Counted from the first letter of the stretch, positions 38,385 to 47,738 are shown. The stretch is DNA of 64,000 nucleotides from Pseudomonas sp. Q2-TVG4-2 (GCF_013620795.1 NZ_LGLW01000004.1:248001-312000), one strand, 5' to 3'. Notes: generated by a model from the letters alone, not told the origin. A program made the numbers and translations.

Positions 38385-38882
38385 ATGACATCACTGACAC
38401 ACTCACTCATTCTGGCCAGCGGCCTCGGTATTGGCGCCACCGCAGTCATGGACCTGTGGTTGATGGTGCTCAAACGCCTGGGCGTGACAACGCTCAACTT
38501 CGCCTTCATCGGGCGTTGGAGCGGCCATCTGTTACGCGGCCGGCTGAGGCACGAGGCGATCGCCAGGTCGCAACCGGTCAGAGGCGAATTGGCGCTCGGC
38601 TGGCTGTTGCACTACGCCACTGGTATCGTCTTCGCCGCGCTGCTGCTCGCATTCCAAGGCAGCGCATGGGCCTACGAGCCGACCCTGTTGCCCGCACTGG
38701 CGATGGGACTCGGCACCGTCGTTGTCCCCTTGTTCATCGTCCAGCCCGCCATGGGCTCGGGCTTCGCCGGGCGCCGTACGCCTTCACCGCTGAAGAACTG
38801 CCTGCGCAGCCTGGCCAATCACGGCGTGTTCGGCCTCGGGCTGTATCTGTCCGCGGTGGCGCTCGCCGGTTGGCTGAAATGA
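38385..38882 (+). CDS. DUF2938 membrane protein
   Basis: 165 residues, about four membrane helices (LILASGLGIGATAVMDLWLM; ELALGWLLHYATGIVFAALL; LPALAMGLGTVVVPLFIVQP; LANHGVFGLGLYLSAVALAG). IGRWSGHLLRGRLRHEAIA and VVPLFIVQPAMGSGFAGRRTP are the recognisable DUF2938 stretches. Function is unknown. It is the first gene of a MerR-controlled cluster that continues with a broken flavodoxin gene and DUF2798. Confidence 0.82.
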   Translation: MTSLTHSLILASGLGIGATAVMDLWLMVLKRLGVTTLNFAFIGRWSGHLLRGRLRHEAIARSQPVRGELALGWLLHYATGIVFAALLLAFQGSAWAYEPTLLPALAMGLGTVVVPLFIVQPAMGSGFAGRRTPSPLKNCLRSLANHGVFGLGLYLSAVALAGWLK

Positions 38883-38925
38883 GCGGGCTAGCTTCCTACC
38901 TCGATCACCGATTGGAGAGCAGGTC

Positions 38926-39153
38926 ATGAAACAGATTGCCGTCATCTACCACAGCGCCCAAGGCCACACCGCCTACGTCGCCCGAATGATCATCGAAGGC
39001 ATCGCCAACGTGCCCGGTACCGAAGCGCAGCTGCTCGAGCCCGGAGCGCTCGTCACCGCTGCGGATGCCCTGTTTGGCCAGCACTCCGCTGAAACGCTGC
39101 AGCGTCTGCACTGCCAGGCGCAAGTCCCCGCTAAGCTGGAGGTACGCCAATGA
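38926..39153 (+). pseudogene. flavodoxin-family NAD(P)H oxidoreductase with internal deletion
   Basis: 75 residues where about 190-200 are expected. The first 45 (MKQIAVIYHSAQGHTAYVAR, then MIIEGIANVPGTEAQLLEP) are the start of a WrbA-like flavodoxin-fold protein with its FMN loop. The last 28 (DALFGQHSAETLQRLHCQ and onward) resemble the C-terminal helix of the same family. The middle, including the flavin and quinone loops, is gone, but the frame is kept. The stop overlaps the next start by ATGA, so translation of DUF2798 stays coupled. Confidence 0.75.
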
Positions 39154-39377
39154 TCGCTCGTCGATACGCGCCGCTGCTGTTCGCCCTGCTTCTCTCCGGG
39201 TTCATGTCGCTGATGGTGTCCGCCATTTCGACGCTGCGCGCGACAGGCCTTGCGCCCGGCTTCGTTGCCCTGTGGATCAGTGGGTGGCTGGCCGCCTGGC
39301 TGTTCGCTTTCCCGGCGGTACTGGTGGTCACTCCATTGGCCCGTCGCGCAGTCGAGCGGCTGGTCAAACAGGAGTGA
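39150..39377 (+). CDS. DUF2798 two-helix membrane protein
   Basis: 75 residues with two membrane helices (LLFALLLSGFMSLMVSAIST and FVALWISGWLAAWLFAFPAV) and a basic C terminus (ARRAVERLVKQE), typical of DUF2798. The start overlaps the flavodoxin remnant by four bases. DUF2798 proteins are commonly found next to flavodoxin-type reductases and a regulator, and their function is unknown. Confidence 0.85.
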   Translation: MIARRYAPLLFALLLSGFMSLMVSAISTLRATGLAPGFVALWISGWLAAWLFAFPAVLVVTPLARRAVERLVKQE

Positions 39378-39518
39378 TCAGCATGCCATCCTGTGACGCA
39401 ACCGGCCGCTCGGTCGCGTCAGCGCATCACCAGGATGCAAACCTGCCGGTGATCGACAGTCCAAGGATCGATCGGTGCCACCTCAACCTGACTGGCCCTA
39501 ATACACAGGAGACGACAA

Positions 39519-39914
39519 ATGACCGGCACCGAGCTGACCGATCGCTACCGCGGCTACATCACCTGTTTGAACAGCCAGAACTGGCCGGAGCTGGGCCGTT
39601 TTGTCGATGTCGAGGTGCATTACAACGATCAGCGAGTCGGGCTGGAAGGCTATCGCCGGATGCTTGAGGAAGATTTTCGGGCGATTCCCGATCTCCGTTT
39701 CAATATCGATCTGCTGATTGCCGAGCCGCCTCGTGTGGCATGCCGGCTACGGTTCGATTGCACGCCAGCAGGCATGTTGTTCGGCTTTCCAGTCAATGGA
39801 AGAAGAGTCGCCTTCAGCGAGAACGTGTTCTACGAATTTCAGAACGGAAAGATTCGGCATGTTTGGTCAGTGATCGATAAGGCAGCGGTTGGCGCTCAGC
39901 TTCAATACCCATGA
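39519..39914 (+). CDS. SnoaL-like ester cyclase/NTF2-fold protein
   Basis: 131 residues, starting after CACAGGAGACGACAA. The pattern RYRGYITCLNSQNWPELGRFVDVEVHYNDQRVG, GLEGYRRMLEEDFRAIPDLRF, then a curved beta sheet ending NVFYEFQNGKIRHVWSVIDK, is typical of SnoaL-related proteins, which share the NTF2 fold. Some members cyclise polyketide esters; the substrate here is unknown. A broken paralogue lies at 45850-46015. Confidence 0.85.
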   Translation: MTGTELTDRYRGYITCLNSQNWPELGRFVDVEVHYNDQRVGLEGYRRMLEEDFRAIPDLRFNIDLLIAEPPRVACRLRFDCTPAGMLFGFPVNGRRVAFSENVFYEFQNGKIRHVWSVIDKAAVGAQLQYP

Positions 39915-40011
39915 AGGATCAACCGGAATGATCCAGCCAGCCTTTTGAATACAAGCGGCTTCGCCGCTTCCCATTGAAGCAGCCCTGCTTATCGGCCCTT
40001 CCGCAGAGCTA

Positions 40012-40749
40012 TCAGGAAATGTCGATCTGGTACCGAAACCCCTCGGCCGCGGCGCGGGACAGGCGGTATTCCAGCGGGGCTCGGTCGTAACCCAAGGCCG
40101 TGCGTTCGATGACGACCACCGGCGCGCCCTCTTCGATCGAAAGCGTTTTCGCCATGGCACTGTCGGCGGCACCGACGGTGAGGGTTTCCGTGGCCGAGGC
40201 GATGCATTGCCCGCACTGTTGCTCGTAGAACGGATAGAGCAGTTCGCCAAAGCTTTCGGAGTCGACCTCCAGTAACACCGCGAAGCGCATGGCCGGCAGC
40301 CAGATTTCCTCATGAAACAGGGTGCGACCTTCGATCATGCGCAGGCGCTCCATGTGCACGACCTGTTCGCCGTGCCCCAACTTCAGCGCCGTTGCCACCG
40401 TATCTGAAGGCTTCTGCAGCCTTTTGGAGAGGATCCGGCTGGCGGGGATCTCACGGCCGCCGCTGGCATTCACCTGACGAAAGAAGCGTGCCAGCGAGGC
40501 ATCGAAGTTGGGCCGGCGCACAAAGGTGCCGCGGCCTTGGCTGCGCAACAGCAGGCCTTCATTGACCAACGTATCCACCGCCTTGCGCACCGTACCAATG
40601 GCGACGCCATACAACTTGGTCAGCTCCGCTTCGGTCGGAATGGGCGAGCCGGGCATCCACTCGCCGGCAGCAATCTTGGCCAGCATTTCTTCCCGTAGGC
40701 GCTGATAGAGCGGCAAGCGCTCGTCGTATCCAAGAGTCGGGGCATTCAT
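40012..40749 (-). CDS. GntR-family regulator with UTRA domain (HutC subgroup)
   Basis: 245 residues from the ATG at 40749, with AAGGATCG upstream. The winged helix is PLYQRLREEMLAKIAAGEWM, PGSPIPTEAELTKLYGVAIG and TVRKAVDTLVNEGLLLRSQG, followed by GRGTFV. The C-terminal UTRA ligand domain contains HMERLRMIEGRTLFHEEIWLP and RTALGYDRAPLEYRLSR. It is divergent from an amidohydrolase and a dicarboxylate-type permease. A long inverted repeat lies between, so it is most likely their substrate-responsive repressor. Confidence 0.9.
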   Translation of the reverse strand: MNAPTLGYDERLPLYQRLREEMLAKIAAGEWMPGSPIPTEAELTKLYGVAIGTVRKAVDTLVNEGLLLRSQGRGTFVRRPNFDASLARFFRQVNASGGREIPASRILSKRLQKPSDTVATALKLGHGEQVVHMERLRMIEGRTLFHEEIWLPAMRFAVLLEVDSESFGELLYPFYEQQCGQCIASATETLTVGAADSAMAKTLSIEEGAPVVVIERTALGYDRAPLEYRLSRAAAEGFRYQIDIS

Positions 40750-40825
40750 TTTCTTATCGATCCTTTTTTCGCAGCGCAACCACTCTACCACTGACCCGCC
40801 AATTGACAGATATCCATCGCTGCAT

Positions 40826-40857
40826 ATATGGTCATATATTCATATATATGACCATAT
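40826..40857. promoter_or_regulatory. GntR operator: perfect 14-base inverted repeat
   Basis: ATATGGTCATATAT (40826-40839) and ATATATGACCATAT (40844-40857) are exact reverse complements, separated by TCAT. The region lies between the gntR and amidohydrolase starts. Each arm itself carries a TGGTCATATA half-site, so two dimers could bind. Autorepression and repression of the amidohydrolase operon are the natural reading. Confidence 0.8.
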
Positions 40858-40964
40858 GTCGCCGAAGAAATCTGACAGCAAGCCTTGGCTTGCGTTTCAC
40901 GACCTGACGTCAGAGGACGAAAGGGCATTCACCACAACAACAATCGAACAGGGTTGTTTTGCTT

Positions 40965-41798
40965 ATGACCAGCCTCCATCCCCCCGCCCTAACCGGCGTG
41001 GACACGCATGCTCATATTTTTCGCCAGGATCTGCCGATGGTTCCCAACCGTCGTTACAGCCCGCACTACGATGCGCAGATTGAGCACTACCTCGAGCACC
41101 TCGATCGCAACGGCCTGTCTCACGGCGTGCTGATCCAGCCGAGCTTCCTCGGCACCGACAACAGCTTCATGCTCGAAGCGCTACGCCGTTACCCGCAGCG
41201 GCTGCGCGGCGTCGCAGTGGTCGATGTAGATGTCAGCGAGGCGCAGCTGGACGAGCTGGCCGAAGCCGGTGTGGTGGGTATCCGGCTGAACCTGATTGGC
41301 AAGGCATTGGCAAATTACAGCGGGGCTGCCTGGACGGCGCTGTTCGAGCGGTTGGCGCCACGGGGGTGGCAGATCGAGATTCAGCGTGGCATCGATGATG
41401 TGGCGCTGATCGTGCCGACGATCCTGGACTGCGGCGTCAATGTGGTGATCGATCATTTCGGATTGCCTAGTGGCGGCCTCGATGTGTTGAACCCCAACCA
41501 CCGGGCCTTTCTCGAGTTGCTGGGCAATGAACGTGTATGGCTCAAGCTGTCGGCTGCCTATCGCAGCCAGTCCGATCTGACCCAAGCAGTACAGGTGCTG
41601 GCGCAGGTGCGTGAGGCCAGCGGTGGCATCGAACGATTTCTCTGGGGCAGTGACTGGCCCAACACCCAGTTCGAAGATCAGACCGACTATGACCGACAGG
41701 TCGCATTCTTCGTGGCACTGCTACCGGATACGGGCGAACGCGCCCAAGTGCTGATGAATAACCCGGCGAAGCTGTTCAGCTTCGACCCCTCCCGCTAA
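40965..41798 (+). CDS. TIM-barrel amidohydrolase of the 2-pyrone-4,6-dicarboxylate lactonase type
   Basis: 277 residues from the ATG at 40965. Metal and substrate residues are visible in GVDTHAHIF (HxH), VLIQPSFLGTDNSFML, GIRLNLIGKAL, NVVIDHFGLPSGG (His on strand 5/6) and RFLWGSDWPNTQF (catalytic Asp). This is the Amidohydro_2/PDC hydrolase layout. It hydrolyses a cyclic ester, lactone or amide of a small acid, with the exact substrate unknown. It forms an operon with a permease 34 bases downstream and lies opposite the GntR gene. Confidence 0.87.
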   Translation: MTSLHPPALTGVDTHAHIFRQDLPMVPNRRYSPHYDAQIEHYLEHLDRNGLSHGVLIQPSFLGTDNSFMLEALRRYPQRLRGVAVVDVDVSEAQLDELAEAGVVGIRLNLIGKALANYSGAAWTALFERLAPRGWQIEIQRGIDDVALIVPTILDCGVNVVIDHFGLPSGGLDVLNPNHRAFLELLGNERVWLKLSAAYRSQSDLTQAVQVLAQVREASGGIERFLWGSDWPNTQFEDQTDYDRQVAFFVALLPDTGERAQVLMNNPAKLFSFDPSR

Positions 41799-41832
41799 AC
41801 ACTGCACAACAAAAAACAGGACACTTAACATC

Positions 41833-43134
41833 ATGATGAGCATGCTCGTCGTCGGGGCCATTGTCGTCGCCGTCGCCCTTGGCTACAAAACCAAGATCAA
41901 CATTGGTCTGTTCGCCATTGCTTTTGCCTACCTGATCGGCTGTTTCGGCATGGGCCTAAGCCCCTCCGAGGTCATCAGTCTGTGGCCACTGAAGATATTC
42001 TTCATAATCTTCTCGGTCTGCCTGTTCTACAGTTTCGCCACGGTCAACGGCACCCTGGAGAAGCTGGCCGAGCACCTGATCTATCAGTGTCGCTCGGTAC
42101 CGCAGCTATTGCCGTTCGCAGTTTTTTTCACGGCAACGGTCATTTCTGCGATGGGGGCGGGCTATTACACAGTCCTGGCATTCATGGCCCCGATCACCCT
42201 GCTCCTTTGTGAGCGCACTGGGATGAGCTTGATTGCTGGCGGGATGGCCGTGAACTATGGCGCCCTGAGCGGTGCCAACTTCGTATCCAGCCAGAGTGGC
42301 ATCATCTTCCGTGGCTTGATGGTGAACGCTGGCATTCCGGAAAGCGAAGCCTTCCTCAATGCGGCGGGCATCTTTGTCAGCACGCTGGTGATTCCGTTGC
42401 TGGTGATTTCCGTGTTGGTGTTCCTGACCGGGCATGGCAAGGCGATGAAGACATCAGCCTTCGTTGCAACCGAGCCGACACCGCTGAACCGCGAGCAGAA
42501 GATGACGCTGTGGCTGACGCTGACGATGATGGCCATCGTGCTGGCCGCGCCGATCGCCAGCATCGCCCTTCCGGACAACGCGACGGTCAGTTTCATCAAC
42601 TCGAAGATGAACATCGGCCTGATCGCCAGCCTGTTCTCCGTTATTGCGCTGCTGCTGAAACTGGGCGACGAGCGCAAGGCCATGGCCTCGGTGCCCTGGG
42701 GAACCCTCATCATGATCTGCGGCGTAGGCATGCTTATTTCGGTCGCCATCAAGGCCGGCACCATCGACGTGCTGGCATCGTGGATGGGCAATAGCATCCC
42801 GCCGATTTTGGTGCCGATCGTCTTCGGCATGGTTGCAGCGTTCATGTCGCTATTTTCCAGCACCCTCGGCGTCGTCACGCCTGCGCTGTTCCCGATGGTG
42901 CCGCCGATTGCTTCGGCGCTGGGACTCGATCCGATGATTCTCTTCATCGCTATCGTCGTTGGTGCCCAGGCCACTTCGATCTCGCCATTCTCTTCGGGTG
43001 GCAGCCTGATTCTCGGCTCCTGCCCCACGGAACAGAGCCGTACCTCGCTGTTCCCGCAACTACTGTTCCGTGCAGCCCCTCTGGGCTTCGTCGCGGCACT
43101 GATCTTCAACGCACTGCTGACGTTCTTTTACTGA
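41833..43134 (+). CDS. MatC-like dicarboxylate/anion permease (SLC13/CitM superfamily)
   Basis: 433 residues with about 12 membrane helices. The N-terminal MSMLVVGAIVVAVALGYKTKINIGLFAIAFAYLIG resembles the MatC_N dicarboxylate carrier domain. ALSGANFVSSQSGIIFRG and GAQATSISPFSSGGSLILG look like the two paired re-entrant loops of the ion-transporter superfamily. Two ATGs (41833 and 41836) are possible. It probably imports the substrate of the upstream amidohydrolase under the GntR regulator. Confidence 0.85.
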   Translation: MMSMLVVGAIVVAVALGYKTKINIGLFAIAFAYLIGCFGMGLSPSEVISLWPLKIFFIIFSVCLFYSFATVNGTLEKLAEHLIYQCRSVPQLLPFAVFFTATVISAMGAGYYTVLAFMAPITLLLCERTGMSLIAGGMAVNYGALSGANFVSSQSGIIFRGLMVNAGIPESEAFLNAAGIFVSTLVIPLLVISVLVFLTGHGKAMKTSAFVATEPTPLNREQKMTLWLTLTMMAIVLAAPIASIALPDNATVSFINSKMNIGLIASLFSVIALLLKLGDERKAMASVPWGTLIMICGVGMLISVAIKAGTIDVLASWMGNSIPPILVPIVFGMVAAFMSLFSSTLGVVTPALFPMVPPIASALGLDPMILFIAIVVGAQATSISPFSSGGSLILGSCPTEQSRTSLFPQLLFRAAPLGFVAALIFNALLTFFY

Positions 43135-43351
43135 GCCAGCGCTGTAGCTCGGGGCCGTCGTGGCTCCGAGCTTCGTGCATGCATGGACCTCAACCCCCGC
43201 CACTTTGGCCCAGGCGCTTGTTGACTGGCATTGCCATTGGCGGTTGCCCTGGGCGCTACCTACCACACCAACGAGATGCCAGCCGGTGGTTGCATCATCA
43301 GGGCTGTCAGGCGCCTCGGCTTTTCAACCCATTGGTAAGGAGAAAAACCGG

Positions 43352-45274
43352 ATGAAGAATTGGTTCGCCGACATCAGCATGACCCATAAGTTGGCTATTG
43401 GCTTCGGCTCGGTATTGCTGCTTACGGCTGTATTGGCCGTTTCAAACTGGCGCAGCCTGGCTGACGTGACACACCGCAGCGCTCTGATGGAAGAGATCGC
43501 CTCGCTAAACGGCGTAGTAGCCGATCTGAGAGCTGCACGCCTGCAATACATGCTCGACAACGGCGATCCGAAATCGGCCGAGGCCGTAAGTGAGCATCTG
43601 GAGCGCTTCGCGGATATGCTCGAGGCTATCTCACCAAACTTCTCCAGGCCTGAAGACGTCGCGCTTCTACGTCAGCAAGGCGAGCAGATCCAGCGCTACC
43701 GCGCCTCATTGAAAAAGATGCGGGACGCGTATGCCCTGGGCACTGCTGCCCGGGCAGATATGGGCAAGTATGCGGCACTCGCCAGCGAGCCAATCGATGC
43801 CATGGGTAAGGCCGTGGAGCGATTGTCAGTCCTCGCGAACAATCGCTACGAAGGCCTGAAGGTAATCTCCGAACTGCGGATGAACTGGCAATTGGTGCGC
43901 TACCAGATGCGTGGTTACAACACGACGCCTACGGCCGAGGTCGCCGCCAAGGTCGAGCACCAGATCACAGAGGCTCGGCGTTCCGCTGCGCGCGTAAAAG
44001 ATGTGCTGGGGGAAGATTATTCCGCTCAGGTCGCGGTTACCGAACAGGCTCTTGACGGGTACCTGGTTGCGCTCGAAGCCGTGGTTGCGCAGACCGAAGC
44101 GATTACGGCAGCACGTCGGGAGATGGCGAATCAAACGAATGAGGTGAATCGTCTCGGCATGGCCCTGAGCCAGGTGCAGAACGCGAGTCGGGACCAGGAA
44201 GCCGTTCAGGCCCAGATTACGCAAATCACAGTCTCTGTATTGGCCCTGTTGATCGGCCTGCTGGCTGCCTGGCTGATTACGCGGCAGATCACGCGCCCTC
44301 TGGCAGATACGCTTGCGGTCATCCGCAATATCGCTAACGGTGATCTGACCGACCAGCGCCAAATCGAGCGCAAGGATGAGATCGGTGCCCTGCAAAAGGG
44401 GGTAATGGGCATGGCCGCCACCTTGCGTGAACTCATCAGTGGCATCCGCGACAGCGTTACGCAGATGGCCAGCGCTGCAGAGCAGCTATCGGCCGTGACC
44501 GAGCAGACCAGCATCGGTATGAATGGCCAAAAAATCGAGACCGACCAGGTCGCAACGGCCATGCAGGAAATGTCGGCTACGGTGCAAGAGGTAGCTCGCA
44601 GCGCAGAAGATGCCTCGCAAGCTGCAGGTGACGCGGATCGAGAAGCACGTGCGGGCGATGCGGTCGTGTCCGAGGCGGCCGCCCAGATCGAACGACTGTC
44701 CCAGGAAATGCTCCGTTCTACCGAGGCCATGACCAAGCTGGAGTCTGAAAGCAAACGCATCGGCACTGTCATGGACGTGATCAGGACAGTTGCGGATCAG
44801 ACCAACCTGCTCGCGCTTAACGCGGCGATCGAGGCGGCGCGAGCCGGTGAGGCAGGGCGTGGATTCGCGGTGGTAGCCGACGAAGTCCGTAGTTTGGCTC
44901 AGCGCACTCAGAAATCGACCGAAGAGATCGAACAACTGGTTGCTGGCCTACAACAGGGTACGCAGCAAGTTGCCGTGGCGATGACGAACAGCCACAACCT
45001 GACCGAAAGCAGCGTGGAACTCACCCGCAAGGCCGGGCTGGCGCTCAACGACATCACCGCTAAGGTCTCGAATATCCAGGCGATGAACCAGCAGATCGCC
45101 GCAGCAGCCGAACAGCAAGGCGCCGTTGCCGAAGAGATTAGCCGCAGCGTGGTGAACGTGCGCGACATCTCCGAACAGACCGCAACGGCCAGCGACGAGA
45201 CCGCCGCATCGAGTACCGAGCTGGCTCGCTTGGGCAGCGAACTGCAGGCAATGGTCAGCCGCTTCCGCGTGTAG
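43352..45274 (+). CDS. methyl-accepting chemotaxis protein with HBM sensor domain
   Basis: 640 residues from the ATG at 43352 (TAAGGAGA upstream); the open frame extends to 43160, but that is not coding. Two membrane helices flank a long all-helical periplasmic domain of about 250 residues. Its length and its sequence at the ends fit the helical bimodular (HBM) domain of McpS-like receptors, which detect organic acids. HAMP follows ([21 protein letters not shown]), then the signalling hairpin with the invariant tip [22 protein letters not shown]. Its position beside the MatC-like permease suggests taxis toward the same acid. Confidence 0.92.
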   Translation: MKNWFADISMTHKLAIGFGSVLLLTAVLAVSNWRSLADVTHRSALMEEIASLNGVVADLRAARLQYMLDNGDPKSAEAVSEHLERFADMLEAISPNFSRPEDVALLRQQGEQIQRYRASLKKMRDAYALGTAARADMGKYAALASEPIDAMGKAVERLSVLANNRYEGLKVISELRMNWQLVRYQMRGYNTTPTAEVAAKVEHQITEARRSAARVKDVLGEDYSAQVAVTEQALDGYLVALEAVVAQTEAITAARREMANQTNEVNRLGMALSQVQNASRDQEAVQAQITQITVSVLALLIGLLAAWLITRQITRPLADTLAVIRNIANGDLTDQRQIERKDEIGALQKGVMGMAATLRELISGIRDSVTQMASAAEQLSAVTEQTSIGMNGQKIETDQVATAMQEMSATVQEVARSAEDASQAAGDADREARAGDAVVSEAAAQIERLSQEMLRSTEAMTKLESESKRIGTVMDVIRTVADQTNLLALNAAIEAARAGEAGRGFAVVADEVRSLAQRTQKSTEEIEQLVAGLQQGTQQVAVAMTNSHNLTESSVELTRKAGLALNDITAKVSNIQAMNQQIAAAAEQQGAVAEEISRSVVNVRDISEQTATASDETAASSTELARLGSELQAMVSRFRV

Positions 45275-45463
45275 GAAGTCTGTCGCTCAGCAGGCTGAAG
45301 CAACGCAGCCAATCGGACCCTTGACGCCGGTACTCACTGCGCGCGGCGAATTTTTCCCGGCTCCGCACAGCGCAGATGAGCATCCAGGCGTCGAACCCAG
45401 ACAATTGGCCAACGTAACGCCGCTCTATGGTGGGCGACCTACCCCGCCTCACCAGGAGCGCCC

Positions 45464-45811
45464 ATGGCCAACACACCGATCACCGTACTGCGCGAGACCC
45501 AACCGATGCCCGTCGTCGATGCCTGCAAATGGGAACGCATCGAAGGCGATCCGCATACCGTCAATCTCAACGCTTATACCTCCGAAGACGGCAGCAAGAT
45601 CATGGGCACCTGGATCTGTACGCCCGGCAAATGGAGGGTGGAATACGTCAAATGGGAGTACTGCCATTTCCAGGAAGGCTACTGCATCATCACGCCCGAC
45701 GGCATGGAGCCCATCCACCTCAAGGCAGGCGATATCTTTGTGGTCGAGCCCGGTATGAAAGGCACCTGGGAAGTCGTCGAGACAGTCCGCAAGTACTTCG
45801 TGTTCGCCTGA
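45464..45811 (+). CDS. small cupin-domain protein
   Basis: 115 residues, starting after CAGGAGCGCCC. One cupin barrel is seen: GKWRVEYVKWEYCHFQEGYC contains the first half with the conserved Glu, and PIHLKAGDIFVVEPGMKGTWEVVE the second. Only part of the usual His-rich metal motif is present. It resembles the Cupin_3/(S)-ureidoglycine aminohydrolase-like group (DUF861). Function is unknown. Confidence 0.85.
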   Translation: MANTPITVLRETQPMPVVDACKWERIEGDPHTVNLNAYTSEDGSKIMGTWICTPGKWRVEYVKWEYCHFQEGYCIITPDGMEPIHLKAGDIFVVEPGMKGTWEVVETVRKYFVFA

Positions 45812-45849
45812 TTGTCACGGCAGCTTGAGCGTTCCCATGCATGGCATGG

Positions 45850-46015
45850 GCACGCCTCGATTGCCTGAACAGCCACAACTGACCAGAGCTGTCTTTCGTT
45901 GATGACGAGGCGCATTACAACGGTCAGCACATCGGCCTGCACGGCTATCGGCGAACGCTTGAGGAAGATTTCCGGGCGAATCCGGGCTTGCGTTTAGGCT
46001 TGCCGGATGCCGACG
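45850..46015 (+). pseudogene. SnoaL-like gene fragment with in-frame stop
   Basis: The frame from 45853 reads RLDCLNSHN, stop, PELSFVDDEAHYNGQHIGLHGYRRTLEEDFRANPGLR. It matches residues about 10-60 of the intact protein at 39519-39914 (CLNSQNWPEL...GYRRMLEEDFRAIPDLR). The Trp codon TGG has become TGA, and neither end of the gene is present. Confidence 0.88.
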
Positions 46016-46075
46016 TAAGGGGGCTGAGCGGCGCGGGAGCAGCTCGACATGGACGTCAGGCGCAGTGCTTCGGTG

Positions 46076-46678
46076 CTAGGGAAGATAAGGCTCGATATTA
46101 GCCAGCGCCCGTTCGACATACTCCGTCTTCTCCCCGACCGGTGCGACGTAGTGCAGGGCTTCGGCTGCCGCCTCGCGTCCCACGAGGCGAGCAAGGATCC
46201 AGGCGGCGAGGTAGATGGAGGCCAGGCAGCCACCCGCCGTCGCTAGGTTGCCGCGCGCAAAGAACGGCTGTTCGAGCACCTCGATGCCGGCCTCCTGTAC
46301 CCACGGTTTGGTAGTAAGGTCGGTGCAGCCCGGAACGCCATCCAGCAATCCCAACTTGGCCAACAGCAAGGTGCCCGAGCACTGCGCACCAATCAGCTGG
46401 CGCGCGGGATCGAGCCGCGCTAACACCTGCATCACGGTGGCATCCTCGGCGATCTCGCGCGTTTTGATACCGCTGCCGACGAGCACCGCATCGAATGACT
46501 CAGTCTCGTCCAGTGCGACCTGACGATGCAATCGGACGCCGTTCATGGACGTCACCGTTTCGCTCGGCGACGCCAGGGACACGCGCCACCCTGGCTGTTT
46601 GATGCGGTTCAGGATGCCCAGGGCAATGAGCGAATCGAGTTCATTGAAACCGTCGAAGGTGAGGATGGCGATATGCAT
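46076..46678 (-). CDS. DJ-1/PfpI (GATase1-like) family protein
   Basis: 200 residues from the ATG at 46678; an open frame upstream to 46867 is not needed. The fold is seen as MHIAILTFDGFNELDSLIAL, FDAVLVGSG, and QLIGAQCSGTLLLAKLGLLDGV, with the nucleophile Cys in the elbow (AQCSG). TAGGCLASIYLAAWIL is the C-terminal family stretch. It could be a glyoxalase-type, isonitrile hydratase-like or regulatory member. Without an AraC domain, it is an enzyme or chaperone rather than a regulator. Confidence 0.88.
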   Translation of the reverse strand: MHIAILTFDGFNELDSLIALGILNRIKQPGWRVSLASPSETVTSMNGVRLHRQVALDETESFDAVLVGSGIKTREIAEDATVMQVLARLDPARQLIGAQCSGTLLLAKLGLLDGVPGCTDLTTKPWVQEAGIEVLEQPFFARGNLATAGGCLASIYLAAWILARLVGREAAAEALHYVAPVGEKTEYVERALANIEPYLP

Positions 46679-46958
46679 GGCAGCTCGTCGCTTGGGAGTG
46701 ATCGGCTCATTCTCAGTGCGGCGAAGACGGTGGAATAGGCACAGCAGCTCGCAGCTATACCGGTACAGAACGGAGAGGGCCCTGCGGATACCAAGAAAAC
46801 GCACGGCCGCCCTGGACCAAGCGCACCAGCGCAAGCATTCACAGCAAAAGCAGACGCTGGAGCTCACCCAACGCGCTCCCGTGCAGGGCTAGGAACGATC
46901 AATCGTTGAGACGGAACATGCCCCTATGGCCAGGCCGATCAAACGGTACGACTTATGA

Positions 46959-47087
46959 TCACGCCGGCTTCATCATTATCAACACGAACCCCACCACAAT
47001 GCCGGCCAGGGCAATCAGCCAGCCAATCCGGTGTGCACGGTTCTTTTCGGCTTGGCGTACAGGGTCCACGGGCTTTTTCTTTCTCAC
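46959..47087 (-). CDS. small basic single-helix membrane protein
   Basis: 42 residues from a GTG at 47087 with AGGTGG upstream (MRKKKPVDPVRQAEKNRAHR, then IGWLIALAGIVVGFVLIMMKPA). A strongly basic N terminus is followed by one membrane helix. The frame is open up to 47246, so a longer form of 95 residues is possible, but its extra part looks non-coding. Function is unknown. Confidence 0.55.
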   Translation of the reverse strand: MRKKKPVDPVRQAEKNRAHRIGWLIALAGIVVGFVLIMMKPA

Positions 47088-47245
47088 AATCCACCTGTCG
47101 TTGGTAAATACAACACACGCTGGAGACGGGTTAAACCTGCTCTCCAGCACAACGCGCGCCTTTGTAGGCCGTGAGGGTCGGATTGTCCAGCGAGTCGCTA
47201 CCCTTTCGCCGAGGAAATGCCTTGGATCATGCGCGTGGCTAGCCA

Positions 47246-47392
47246 TTATCCGAGCGGGCTTTCTCCCGGATTCGGCTGGTTCTTCGGGTCGGTGCCCTCT
47301 TCCGGCTCGGCACTCTCTCCTGACTCGTCGCCGTACTCATCGTAGTCCGGCGGTGTCAGGCCATCCTTGAGCGGATCTTTTGGATCGGTCAT
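47246..47392 (-). CDS. small acidic protein, unknown function
   Basis: 48 residues from the ATG at 47392, with GAGGA seven bases upstream (MTDPKDPLKDGLTPPDYDEY and so on). It is very rich in Asp, Glu, Pro and Gly and is probably unstructured. It ends next to the start of the longer form of the neighbouring small protein. It is not a family I can name. Confidence 0.55.
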   Translation of the reverse strand: MTDPKDPLKDGLTPPDYDEYGDESGESAEPEEGTDPKNQPNPGESPLG

Positions 47393-47738
47393 GTCAGCGG
47401 TCCTCGTCAAGAGTAAAAAGACCAGAGCGGCCTGTCTGTAGGGACACGCGAGCTGCTTCATTGTTCGCCGTTAGCGCGGTGCTGGCGAGCGAGCAGGTCC
47501 GTTCTGTCTCGTTGCAATGGTTGCCAAGCGTCTCGTCCGGCCAAACCGTCCTGGGCCGTATGTCAACACCGAGCTCCAAATGTGAACCAGTACCGGCGGG
47601 AGAACACTTGCGAGTACGAATGATGGCAATCTGACGTTAAACTCCGCCGCGCCCAAGGATGGCGACCACTCCATAGAGAGCACCACGACCGTCCAAGGCA
47701 AGCCAAACGCTTTCTGCACGAACTCAAGGATGTCCTTC
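47393..47738. other. intergenic stretch without a supported gene
   Basis: Open frames exist here on both strands, but none has a ribosome-binding site and recognisable protein sequence. The last bases (AAGGA at 47726-47730) are the ribosome-binding site of the lipoprotein gene. Confidence 0.5.
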
